Shown here one piece after another: positions 15,675 to 24,040 of a DNA stretch of 45,384 bases. The notes below the pieces were generated by a model, which was given only the letters and a program-made list of their open reading frames with translations, had not been told where the DNA came from and ran no database searches. This DNA comes from Candidatus Omnitrophota bacterium (lineage in GTDB: Bacteria > Omnitrophota > Gorgyraeia > Zapsychrales > Fredricksoniimonadaceae): positions 122,672 to 168,055 of the forward strand of contig CAJARJ010000013.1 in NCBI GenBank assembly GCA_903944345.1, read 5' to 3'. Each line of letters begins with the position of its first letter. Position 1 is the stretch's first letter. The translations under genes and the position numbers were made by a program.

Positions 15675-16736
15675 CTAAAATAGCCTTGGCGAAGAAAAAA
15701 TAGTTTTATAAGCAGAGAATGAATCCACCCATACTTCTAATTTAAAGAAATTCAAAAAACCATACAATATAAACAACAAATAACAAAACAGTAAGGCAAC
15801 TCTAAAATAAGGATTTCTGACACTAATGAGCAACTGCGGGATAACGATAATTGAGAACGGCTCAAAATACATCCCCACGCGAGCAAACAAAGCGTTAATA
15901 AAAGCAGTCTGAGAAGTAATGAATCCAATCAGAAACAATCTAAAAAATAAGCTGTGATACCCTGTCTGCCTTCTTTCATAATAAAGAATTATAAAGAATA
16001 AAAGAACTAAAAAAGCATAACCTGCACCCGAACCGAGTTCAACTCCAAGATTGTTTTCATAGAATGAAAATTTAGAAAAATAGGCTAAAAGAAAATTGAC
16101 GATACTTGTGCCTAAAGAAGCTTTCAGGGAGAAGAAAATAAAATATGCGCTACCAAGAAGAACTGTCAAACGGTTAGATGTCTTGGCCGGAAGCATCCAC
16201 AGAAAGAAAATCGGTAACAGAACAAAAGCACTCTGATGAAATGTTATAGCCAGAACGACCAAAAGAATGTACACAAGAAAATCTTTTCTGGATATAAAAG
16301 GTGCCGCCAACAGAAATAACTGGATGGCGACAGACTGGCGCATCGCAGAACTCTGAATTAACATCAAATTAGGAGAGAAAAGATATATAAAAACTGCCAA
16401 CCAGTAATAACTTGAAGAAACATAGTTTCTTATAAAAGCGTAATAAACATACGCATTAAAAGCCGCCAAAACCCCTATCATGGCAAAAAAACCTAGTGGC
16501 ACAAACGCTTTGCATAAAAAATACCAGCCAACTTCAAAAGAAGGTCCACCAGGGAAAGAATCAAGATCAATAAAATAATACAAATAAGTCTTATAATCGT
16601 TCCCATAATCAAAACGCAACGCAAGAAAGAGAAAAATAATAAAAAAAGCCGCCTTCAACCAGTTATCCGAACGCAACCGATGCGCCAGATAAGCAAAAAA
16701 TACCGCTAATATATTAACAACAAGAACAACCCACAT
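15675..16736 (-). CDS. EpsG-family polymerase (Wzy-like)
   Basis: A 353-aa integral membrane protein with about ten hydrophobic segments. The diagnostic EpsG motifs are seen: FLALRFDYGNDYKTYLYYF near residues 36-55 and MLIQSSAMRQSVAIQLFL (AMRQ). Enzymes of this group polymerise lipid-linked repeat units on the outer face of the inner membrane, as in EPS and O-antigen loci. Only polymerase candidate in this locus, which together with two flippases defines a Wzx/Wzy pathway. AT-rich relative to neighbours, usual for such genes. Confidence 0.9.
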   Translation of the reverse strand: MWVVLVVNILAVFFAYLAHRLRSDNWLKAAFFIIFLFLALRFDYGNDYKTYLYYFIDLDSFPGGPSFEVGWYFLCKAFVPLGFFAMIGVLAAFNAYVYYAFIRNYVSSSYYWLAVFIYLFSPNLMLIQSSAMRQSVAIQLFLLAAPFISRKDFLVYILLVVLAITFHQSAFVLLPIFFLWMLPAKTSNRLTVLLGSAYFIFFSLKASLGTSIVNFLLAYFSKFSFYENNLGVELGSGAGYAFLVLLFFIILYYERRQTGYHSLFFRLFLIGFITSQTAFINALFARVGMYFEPFSIIVIPQLLISVRNPYFRVALLFCYLLFILYGFLNFFKLEVWVDSFSAYKTIFSSPRLF

Positions 16737-16786
16737 AACCCGTTACACCGCCCCAATAGCATTCTTGAACAAACATAATGATATAA

Positions 16787-17944
16787 TTATAACGTACACC
16801 TTAAAGAAAAAGGCCCGTCCTCATAAACAGGAACAGCCTGCCCGGCCAGCAAGGCCTGCGAAACGTGCAATAACCGCTCTGCACCAACTCTGGGATGCCA
16901 AAGAGAATGCATCTTTTGCCAGGCATTCTGCCTGACCTCTTCGCAAAGCTGGGGACTGGCAATAAGCCGCCTTAATAATGCCGCCAACCCATTGACATCT
17001 CCATCTTTAAAAAGAAAACCTGTTTTATTGTCATCAATAAGCACCCGCGAGGCTCCAGCTTGCTCATTGGCCACCAGAACCGCTCCTTCGATCATAGCTT
17101 CATTAGCCACGACTCCCCAGCCTTCGTGACGGTTACTGGGAAAAACATATATATCCGCACCCTGCATTCTGGCCCGAACCTCTTGGGCATTTACAGGATC
17201 ATGGAACACACACCGCCCCGCAAGATTGAAAGATTGAGCCAGCCGTTCCAGTTTCTTCTTTTCCGGTCCGGATCCTATAATATCAAGAACAATCTCGTCT
17301 TCCGCTGAATCTAATAACGCAAATGCTTTTATAAGAACATCTACTCGCTTTAATGATAACAAACGCCCGGCCCATAACAAGCGTAACGGCTTAGCCATAC
17401 GGACAGCGGGCGCATTATCCGACATTTCGGCAAAATACCCCCAGCATCTAATTCTTTCTGCGTATGCATTAATACGCCGAACATCTCCAGCAGCGTAAGC
17501 TCCCATGGACAAATGATAGACATGATCTCGATTGGCAACCGCTTTGTATCTTCTTATCCCTCTGGCAAACCTGGGATTTAACATACGTATAGGGTGGTAG
17601 GGAACCCTCCACATACGCTCGCTCATTATAAAAGTTAACCGCCCGGTGGCCGCACGCTTCTCTCGGAGGTCTATTGGAACATCTCCCAAGACCGCTACAT
17701 CAGCCTCGCACACAACGCGCTCCAGCTCATTTCTTTGTGCAGCGCTCTGCGGCGGACCCATAAGCCAAGAATGCCGCTCCGTCTGCTCAACCCAGCCCAT
17801 ATTAAGCCGTTCCTGATGGACAGGTTCAAAAAGACACATTTTGAAACGTTCATTTCCCAGCATTCTGGCTAGTTCATAAGCAATAGGAGCCTGATGATGC
17901 GTCCAGATATTCGTACAGTATGCCAGCGAAAGATTAACACTCAT
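16787..17944 (-). CDS. family 4 glycosyltransferase
   Basis: A 385-aa GT-B enzyme. Seen: an N-terminal domain with YCTNIWTHHQAPIAYELARM, then LRLLWAGRLLSLKRVDVLIK, LDIIGSGPEKKKLERLAQSF and the donor-site E-x7-E in RHEGWGVVANEAMIEGAVLV. The start ATG at 17944 is preceded by AAAAGG. It closes the left half of the operon; the 50-nt gap before the polymerase contains no terminator that I could see. Confidence 0.92.
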   Translation of the reverse strand: MSVNLSLAYCTNIWTHHQAPIAYELARMLGNERFKMCLFEPVHQERLNMGWVEQTERHSWLMGPPQSAAQRNELERVVCEADVAVLGDVPIDLREKRAATGRLTFIMSERMWRVPYHPIRMLNPRFARGIRRYKAVANRDHVYHLSMGAYAAGDVRRINAYAERIRCWGYFAEMSDNAPAVRMAKPLRLLWAGRLLSLKRVDVLIKAFALLDSAEDEIVLDIIGSGPEKKKLERLAQSFNLAGRCVFHDPVNAQEVRARMQGADIYVFPSNRHEGWGVVANEAMIEGAVLVANEQAGASRVLIDDNKTGFLFKDGDVNGLAALLRRLIASPQLCEEVRQNAWQKMHSLWHPRVGAERLLHVSQALLAGQAVPVYEDGPFSLRCTL

Positions 17945-17981
17945 TTAGTACCTTTTTCTCCTGACAATCGATATCAATAGA

Positions 17982-19217
17982 TTACTCTTTCATTTTCTGA
18001 ATTCGTCTAATACGTCGCACAATAAATGAAACTATAAAACGCCACTTTGATTGACTAGATAAAAAAGAATACCAAAATAAATGCAATCTTCTGGGGAAAT
18101 ACTTCCCCCTTAACCTTTTAAAAGACGCCCCCTTAATCATCCCATCTAAAAAAGCTCTCCGGGCACGCGGAATAGAATAACCTCTTGATCTCACCGCTCT
18201 GGAATTACGCAAGGTGGCAACCGCCACTTCAGTTATTCTAAGTTCAACATGCCCTAATTTACTTGTAAGTTGTAACGCCTCCATGCCCTTCTCCGTACTC
18301 GCAAATACGACAGATACACCCCTCTTATCTTGCCATTGTTCCGGACATCCCCAGAAATCTCCAAGAGTAATATCCCCTCTCCGGGGCATGCAGGCAAATG
18401 GGCAAGTACTACATACTTCCATCACATACAAATGATGACAGACAAAGCCTTGAAAGAAAGAATCGCTAGACATTGGGATAAGGTGCTGGGCCCTGAAAGC
18501 AGCAGTAGCCAAAACAGTTGGAACACCCAACGTCTTGTCTCGAAAAGTATACGAAACAACGGACTCTCCTCCAAATAACTCGTGCATATAAAGATGGAAC
18601 ACTCGCAAAGACGGAACTCCGTGACAAATAAACTCAACAAGAAGCACTCGCTCACGCTGTTCTGGTCGCAACAATGCTTCCAACGCTGCCACCTGACAAG
18701 GAGTTCCACTAAAAAGAACAGGGTTATCGTTCATAGCCAGGAAATCCTTCACTTGCCGATAAACATCCCCCACTTTACTCGGAACGTATTTAGAACCTCT
18801 CATCCTCTCAACATCAGACCATGTACGCGCCAAGATATGCTCGGGCGTCCACCCATTACCCCAAACACAACCAACAACGACACCTCCAGCAGAAAGGGTC
18901 TGTCTTGCCAATTCTGAAAAAACCCCACCTGAAGAACTGGACAACCTAACCTTTTCATCTTTTGACCAAGCAGCAAAAGCCTTAGGTTCCCGGAACCTGT
19001 CGGCATCAAGCTTGCCAATTTGAGCAAGAATCACGGGACAGGAAAGTTGACATAGGCCGCACTCATTACATTTGTTACGATCAACAAGCGGTTTATAGAA
19101 ACCATCGGCATCCAAAAGCAATTTTATTGCATCTACATGACAGGCGGACTGGCATCCAAAACACCCGGTACATCTGGCTAAACCAATAACATCAATGCAG
19201 GGGACTCTTTGTGTCAT
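17982..19217 (-). CDS. FrhB-like ferredoxin/F420 hydrogenase beta-domain protein
   Basis: A 411-aa protein with two 4Fe-4S ferredoxin motifs: C16-x2-C19-x2-C22-x3-C26 and C50-x2-C53-x2-C56-x3-C60, followed by the FrhB/FdhB N- and C-terminal domains (SSSGGVFSELARQTL, LFSGTPCQVAALEALL, EFICHGVPSLRVF, YTFRDKTLG, CSTCPFACMPRRGDITLGDFWG). Family members sit beside polysaccharide pyruvyl transferases in many exopolysaccharide loci; their reaction is not established, and a reductase role on a sugar or acyl substituent is inference. Overlaps the next gene by 4 nt (ATGA). Confidence 0.9.
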   Translation of the reverse strand: MTQRVPCIDVIGLARCTGCFGCQSACHVDAIKLLLDADGFYKPLVDRNKCNECGLCQLSCPVILAQIGKLDADRFREPKAFAAWSKDEKVRLSSSSGGVFSELARQTLSAGGVVVGCVWGNGWTPEHILARTWSDVERMRGSKYVPSKVGDVYRQVKDFLAMNDNPVLFSGTPCQVAALEALLRPEQRERVLLVEFICHGVPSLRVFHLYMHELFGGESVVSYTFRDKTLGVPTVLATAAFRAQHLIPMSSDSFFQGFVCHHLYVMEVCSTCPFACMPRRGDITLGDFWGCPEQWQDKRGVSVVFASTEKGMEALQLTSKLGHVELRITEVAVATLRNSRAVRSRGYSIPRARRAFLDGMIKGASFKRLRGKYFPRRLHLFWYSFLSSQSKWRFIVSFIVRRIRRIQKMKE

Positions 19218-20344
19218 GCCAATGCCGCCTGTAAATAATTTAAAGAGTTATCGATTGCCAGCTTCAGCTTTGGTTCAATAACAGCATAATCAATAGGAGC
19301 CAATAGTGGATCCTCTAACTCTAGGTTGTTCGGGTTAGTTAGCTGACGACGTGTCAAGCCCAACCGGTTAAGCAAGTCAAATGACCGCATATTTGATACT
19401 GTATCAGGAACCCCAAGAAAAGTTTTTCGGTAGACCAGAGCAAAGCAGGTGCCATGGTAAGAATTGGTGCATACAAACGAGGCTGCTTTCATCCACCCAA
19501 GAAACTCAGCAGGCCCTGAGTCATAAACCACCCGATCAGCAAAAGCAAACTTATCTGGATCGCTACCATAAGGTACAACAGCCACAACTGGCAATTTAAG
19601 CAACTCGCTAACCCTTTTGGCAAGAGAACAAAAAATATCCGATGGCTCCATAGGATAAAGCAAAATAAATGACCCCTGCCAATCAGGGTGAAGAGCAATC
19701 TCATCATATTCACGGGCTGTTAATAATAACGTGGGATCAAGTACATGTTCGGCTACTCTTTGACTCACTTCATGAATAAGCTCACACCCTCGTTCTTCAC
19801 GAGATGACAAACAATGATAACGACTAAGCAAAGAAGAAATCAGCGGACGATGAATAGTAGGAATCTTAGTAACACCAAAACTACTCGCATAAGCAACCAT
19901 TCTAGCCTGACCATCCTTTACGAAATCAAGATAATATGCGCGCCCGCACATAGCGTAACATGAATCAAGAAAAGATGGATTCCAAATCATATCACTGCCA
20001 CTAACATAACTACTATATTTCTGTATCCTACTACTCAAATCTTGATAATTTTTTATTGGCCGGCACTCACCCAATCCCATTTGTTCACGAAGAAATAAAC
20101 AAAACCTTTTCCGTAACAGCAAATGCTCTTTTAAACGTAGTAGGGTTCTTAAATTTCTCACCCATCCCCTAACGCGCCTTGAAATAATAAAAAGTTGTTT
20201 GGGCCGAGTTAAAGAGATTGGCTGGAAGTCAATTAATTCACTTCTATACCCAAGCTTTATTACAACACGGCGTAACGCGTATGCCTGCAATACCGCACCG
20301 AAATTATAAATAAAGTGGAAAGTAATAATGCCAACTGTCTTCAT
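19214..20344 (-). CDS. polysaccharide pyruvyl transferase family protein
   Basis: A 376-aa WcaK/CsaB-type protein. Seen: VGIITFHFIYNFGAVLQAYA at the N-terminus, SRIQKYSSYVSGSDMIWNPS, GRAYYLDFV, SSREERGCELIHE, HVLDPTLLLTAREYDEIA, and SFVCTNSYHGTCFALVYRKT near the C-terminus (the conserved SxHG/A element). Adds ketal-linked pyruvate or, in diverged members, an unrelated group. Strong Shine-Dalgarno AGGAG. Coupled by ATGA to the FrhB-like gene. Confidence 0.9.
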   Translation of the reverse strand: MKTVGIITFHFIYNFGAVLQAYALRRVVIKLGYRSELIDFQPISLTRPKQLFIISRRVRGWVRNLRTLLRLKEHLLLRKRFCLFLREQMGLGECRPIKNYQDLSSRIQKYSSYVSGSDMIWNPSFLDSCYAMCGRAYYLDFVKDGQARMVAYASSFGVTKIPTIHRPLISSLLSRYHCLSSREERGCELIHEVSQRVAEHVLDPTLLLTAREYDEIALHPDWQGSFILLYPMEPSDIFCSLAKRVSELLKLPVVAVVPYGSDPDKFAFADRVVYDSGPAEFLGWMKAASFVCTNSYHGTCFALVYRKTFLGVPDTVSNMRSFDLLNRLGLTRRQLTNPNNLELEDPLLAPIDYAVIEPKLKLAIDNSLNYLQAALA

Positions 20345-20441
20345 AATAGTATTCTCCTGATAAACACAATCAAATAAACCAAAATTGAACTACAAACACC
20401 CCCCAACATAACGCAAGGAATAAATTCCAGCCCCGCATAAA

Positions 20442-21722
20442 TCATGCGGAATCAGTGGACGAATTCTGAACTATCGCGAACTTAACTTGGAATAATGACA
20501 TAATAATCATCGCAAAATACCCCCCTAAATACGCAAGAATAATAGCAGATAAGCCGAATCCAGACCGTAAGACCATCGCTAACAAAGCAATCCCTACAAA
20601 TAAACCTGTAACACTACATGCCGCATAAGCTCTCCGCTTCCTTGCAGCAATAAGAATATACTGGGGCAAACGTAGCGACACCAACGGCATTATCAATAAT
20701 GACAAGCGGATAGCTGGCACTGCCTCAATATACTTAGGGGCTAGTAAGCGGCATGCGGGGCCAACGGAAAACCAAGCGACCAAAACAAACACACATGAGA
20801 GTAAAAAGCTTACTATCGTGGGCTTGATACACAAACGTACAATGCCCCTCAAATCAGCAGAACTTCCAAGATGCTGAGAAATCCGTGGCATGTATACTTG
20901 ATTAATTGATTGCGGAATTATTAATATGGAATTCTGAGCAAGTAAAGTAAATGCTAGTAAACCCAAAACCTCAGTTCCCAACGTTCGAGATACTAAATAA
21001 TTTTGCGTTGCTAGCCAGAAAGATGTTTCAACATACCCAAATACAGAAAGTGGAAAACCAAAGGCAATCAGTGATTTCAAGATCGACCAATCAAAAAAAA
21101 GGCTGACCTTTATTGGCCGATAATAATGAAGCAAGACACCTTGAGTGGCCGCTATAATTATATTTCGAAGACACATACCATAATATGCACTCAATCCTAG
21201 CAAGGGTAACGTCAAAATTGAAGAGAGACTAACCTTTACATTGGATTTAGTAAAAACAGCAAATTCAGACGTTGTCCGGTAAGTTACACCCAGATAGCCT
21301 GTATATAAAATAAAGAATACTGAGAATGATTGAACTAACCACCCTGCAGCCAAAGCATATTCTGAACGAAAAAGTGACACTAACGCAAGAACAAGAAAAA
21401 CGCCACTCGACATTAGGCCCACAAAGACCACCCAGCCTTGACAAACGCCTGCAAGTTTCCTCGCCTTATCGACTTCGCCCTTTCCAACAAGATATGGTAA
21501 TTCACGCTGTAACGCAGTAAAGGTCCCAAGATGTAGGAAGGATAGATAACTAGTGAAGATCGCACAACTTTGAAGAGTACCCATTTGTATAGGGGAAACA
21601 AACCTAACCTGAACTAGTGAACAAGCTATTCCTATTACAGATGAAAAAACCTGTCCACTAATAAAAGTCATGACTAACTTAGTGGTAGACGAACTACTGA
21701 ATTTCCTAATTACTGAAAACAT
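20442..21722 (-). CDS. Wzx-type flippase, paralogue 1
   Basis: A 426-aa membrane protein with about 12 hydrophobic segments, of the MOP/polysaccharide-transporter superfamily. Seen: RFVSPIQMGTLQSCAIFTSY, YLSFLHLGTFTALQRELPYL, FGFPLSVFGYVETSFW and LGLLAFTLLAQNSILIIPQSI. It shares layout and motifs with the second flippase to its right (FLHLGTF, LPYLVGK / IPFYIGK), indicating duplication and divergence. Either exports the lipid-linked repeat unit of this locus or is the leftover of a replaced one. Confidence 0.88.
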   Translation of the reverse strand: MFSVIRKFSSSSTTKLVMTFISGQVFSSVIGIACSLVQVRFVSPIQMGTLQSCAIFTSYLSFLHLGTFTALQRELPYLVGKGEVDKARKLAGVCQGWVVFVGLMSSGVFLVLALVSLFRSEYALAAGWLVQSFSVFFILYTGYLGVTYRTTSEFAVFTKSNVKVSLSSILTLPLLGLSAYYGMCLRNIIIAATQGVLLHYYRPIKVSLFFDWSILKSLIAFGFPLSVFGYVETSFWLATQNYLVSRTLGTEVLGLLAFTLLAQNSILIIPQSINQVYMPRISQHLGSSADLRGIVRLCIKPTIVSFLLSCVFVLVAWFSVGPACRLLAPKYIEAVPAIRLSLLIMPLVSLRLPQYILIAARKRRAYAACSVTGLFVGIALLAMVLRSGFGLSAIILAYLGGYFAMIIMSLFQVKFAIVQNSSTDSA

Positions 21723-21776
21723 TTCTTAAATTCCCTTTGGCAAATAGGGCTGCCTTTGATAATCCGGAGATAATCC

Positions 21777-21803
21777 GTGACACACTGAATTGTTTTTTGA
21801 CAT
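21777..21803 (+). repeat. REP arm cut by the IS element
   Basis: GTGACACACTGAATTGTTTT...TTGACAT, the outer 27 nt of an arm with one substitution. The sequence then passes directly into the IS end at 21804 instead of the usual ATTTTACAT. Confidence 0.85.
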
Positions 21804-22736
21804 TGACCTCACCCCCAAATTAAACCACCTGCAACGAGAGTTCCCGGGCGTTTTTGTTTAACTGTTCTGTTCACAATCATTCAAGAATTCTTCAGGCGTT
21901 TTATAAACCAGCGAGCTGTGTGGCCTGAATGTAATGCATTCAACGCGCCATTCTTCAATCTTGTCTTTAGCCTCATCTAAGCACAGAAAATAATTTTCAT
22001 TCAAAAACTCATCACGAAACCGACCATGGAATGATTCCGCATAGCAGTTCTCAGTCGGCTTGCCTGGGCGAATAAAGTCCAGCTTAACGCCGTTGCGATA
22101 AGCCCATTCGTCCAGGACTTTTGAAATAAACTCCGGGCCATTGTCCACACGGATCGAGGCCGGAAGTCCTTTTGTATCGCTTAGGCGATCAAGTATTCTG
22201 ACGACTCTGTGACCGGGTAAAGATGTGTCAGCTTCAACGGTCAGGCATTCACGAGAATATGTATCAACAATGGACAGCGTCCGATACTTCCGGCCGCTCC
22301 ATAATGAATCTTAAATGAAGTCCATGGCCCAGCGTTCATTCTGCCTGGTCGCAGGCGGTAACGGGTTACGCGCAACAGCGGCGAACTTCCTGCGACGACG
22401 AATCCTTAAAGACAATCCTTAAGCCCGATAAAGCCGTTCAGTTCGTTTATAATTCACAACAAGTCCCTCACGCCTAATAAGAACATGCAAACGAATATGG
22501 CCGTAACGCCGGTGCTTCTCGGCCAAGGTCTTGAGTCGTTGTCGAAGCCGGTCGTTAAGGTTATTCGGTTGAGCCATATAGTGCATGATTGTCCGGGACA
22601 CCGCGACCATGTGCTTAAAGCGCCGATTCTCATCCTCTAGCATTCGCATCTTCTTCAAATCTGAGGCCTCCATGTTGGGTGTTTTACACCAAGGAAACTC
22701 TACTGGCAAGTGGCTTTAATTATTGGGGTGAGGTCA
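21804..22736 (-). mobile_element. degenerate IS3-family insertion sequence
   Basis: 933 bp with imperfect terminal inverted repeats that start TGACCTCACCCC at both ends (21804 onward; complement ending 22736) and agree at about 25 of 30 positions. An intact member would be about 1.2-1.3 kb. No target-site duplication: the left flank is a REP arm, the right flank is the 3' end of a flippase gene, consistent with a deletion next to the IS after insertion. Confidence 0.9.
21858..22709 (-). pseudogene. IS3-family transposase, broken
   Basis: Remnants of OrfA and OrfB in order. The right part has an OrfA C-terminus (DLKKMRMLEDENRRFKHMVA) fused to the HTH_21-like region of OrfB (RYGHIRLHVLIRREGLVVNY). 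The DDE core follows on the same strand in the region about 22160-22400: WAMDFI, then an in-frame TAA (22311-22313), then SIVDTYSREC, VDNGPEFISK and TENCYAESFHGRFRDEFLN. Besides the internal stop, the OrfA helix-turn-helix and part of OrfB are deleted. It cannot encode an active transposase. Confidence 0.9.
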
Positions 22737-24010
22737 TTAGTATTCTCGCGACGCAGTAGCAAATGGAAATCCCAATAAGCAAAGACTGTCCGCCCAATAC
22801 GCCCACATAATGAGCTAACAACAACTAACAATGCTCCACTCAAAACAGAGCCCAATAAAAAAATAAACGCTACAAAAACAATACTCCCTACCAGAATACT
22901 CCTGCCCCACAGCCAGGCATCCCCTGTAGCCGCCAAACCATTAAGCGGAATCTGTAACGCCTGCACTATTGAGAAATACAAACAAATTTGCATTAAATCT
23001 ATACCATCGGTATACCGAGGAAGAAATACAGGCACAAAATATTTTAAGGCTGCTGCGCCCAGTAAACACAATAACAACATCAACAAGCCCAAACCAAGCG
23101 TTACCCAAACAGTCCTTTTGAAATACTCCCCCACGCCATTATGTCTGGCAAACGACTCCACAACCCGTGGCATAATAACCTGATGAACCGCTTGCGGGAG
23201 GACTGTAAAACTTTCACGAATAATATGTGCCACCGAGAACAACCCTACCGCCTTTAACCCGCCGAAATGCAAAACCAAAGCAAATTCAGTTGCTGTCCAT
23301 ATTGAAGAATACAAGGTCCCCCAGAAACACAGCGGAGCACCTACTTTGATAACATCTTTAAACGCAGATAGATCAAACCGGAGATCTATCTTTAATGGTC
23401 TGGCGCAGTGAAACCAGATAACAGCAATCAAGACGGGCAAAGCACTGCGCAAACAAAGACCGTAAAACCCCCAAAAAACGACAGTAAGAACCAGACAGAA
23501 TGCAATAACGGCCTGAACAAGTTGTATCTTGGCAAGAAGAACAAAATTGTTCAACGTCCGGTAGGTAGAGCCCATATACCCCCCATAAAAAATACTAAAA
23601 CAGGTAATGGCCTGGGCCATCCAACCGGCAACCCCAAGCCAGTCTCCCCGCAAAGAACACCAAAGAGCTAAACAAACAAAAACAAACGCTACAAAAACAG
23701 AAACAAACCAATTCCAGGCACCGGAAGAAGAGGCCATTCTGTTAACCTGTTCCGGTTGATTCTTTCCAATGTAAAAAGGAATCTGACGGTAAAGGCCATC
23801 AAAAGTGCCCAAATGTAAGAAAGTCAGATACATTAACGGAATAGTATATAAACGAAACTGTCCATTGACCTCCGGACTGATAAAGCGGGCAACCAGCAAA
23901 CCTGCCACGGCCCCTAACAAAGAACTAAGCAAATTCCCGGCGGCCAAAGCACCGACAGACTTTATGGTCCCTAAACGCTGAACTATCTGACTTTTAAATA
24001 GAGCTATCAT
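22700..24010 (-). CDS. Wzx-type flippase, paralogue 2, C-terminus supplied by the IS
   Basis: A 436-aa membrane protein of the polysaccharide-transporter superfamily with about 12 hydrophobic segments. Seen: ARFISPEVNGQFRLYTIPLM, YLTFLHLGTFDGLYRQIPFY, GAPLCFWGTLYSSIW and LFSVAHIIRESFTVLPQAVH. About the last 12 residues (from DLTPIIKATCQ backwards) come from the terminal inverted repeat of the IS, so the native C-terminus is lost, but only beyond the last predicted helix; function may be retained. Paralogue of the flippase left of the IS. Confidence 0.88.
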   Translation of the reverse strand: MIALFKSQIVQRLGTIKSVGALAAGNLLSSLLGAVAGLLVARFISPEVNGQFRLYTIPLMYLTFLHLGTFDGLYRQIPFYIGKNQPEQVNRMASSSGAWNWFVSVFVAFVFVCLALWCSLRGDWLGVAGWMAQAITCFSIFYGGYMGSTYRTLNNFVLLAKIQLVQAVIAFCLVLTVVFWGFYGLCLRSALPVLIAVIWFHCARPLKIDLRFDLSAFKDVIKVGAPLCFWGTLYSSIWTATEFALVLHFGGLKAVGLFSVAHIIRESFTVLPQAVHQVIMPRVVESFARHNGVGEYFKRTVWVTLGLGLLMLLLCLLGAAALKYFVPVFLPRYTDGIDLMQICLYFSIVQALQIPLNGLAATGDAWLWGRSILVGSIVFVAFIFLLGSVLSGALLVVVSSLCGRIGRTVFAYWDFHLLLRRENTNDLTPIIKATCQ

Positions 24011-24040
24011 TCAAACCTTTACAGTTCCAGGAAGATAGCT

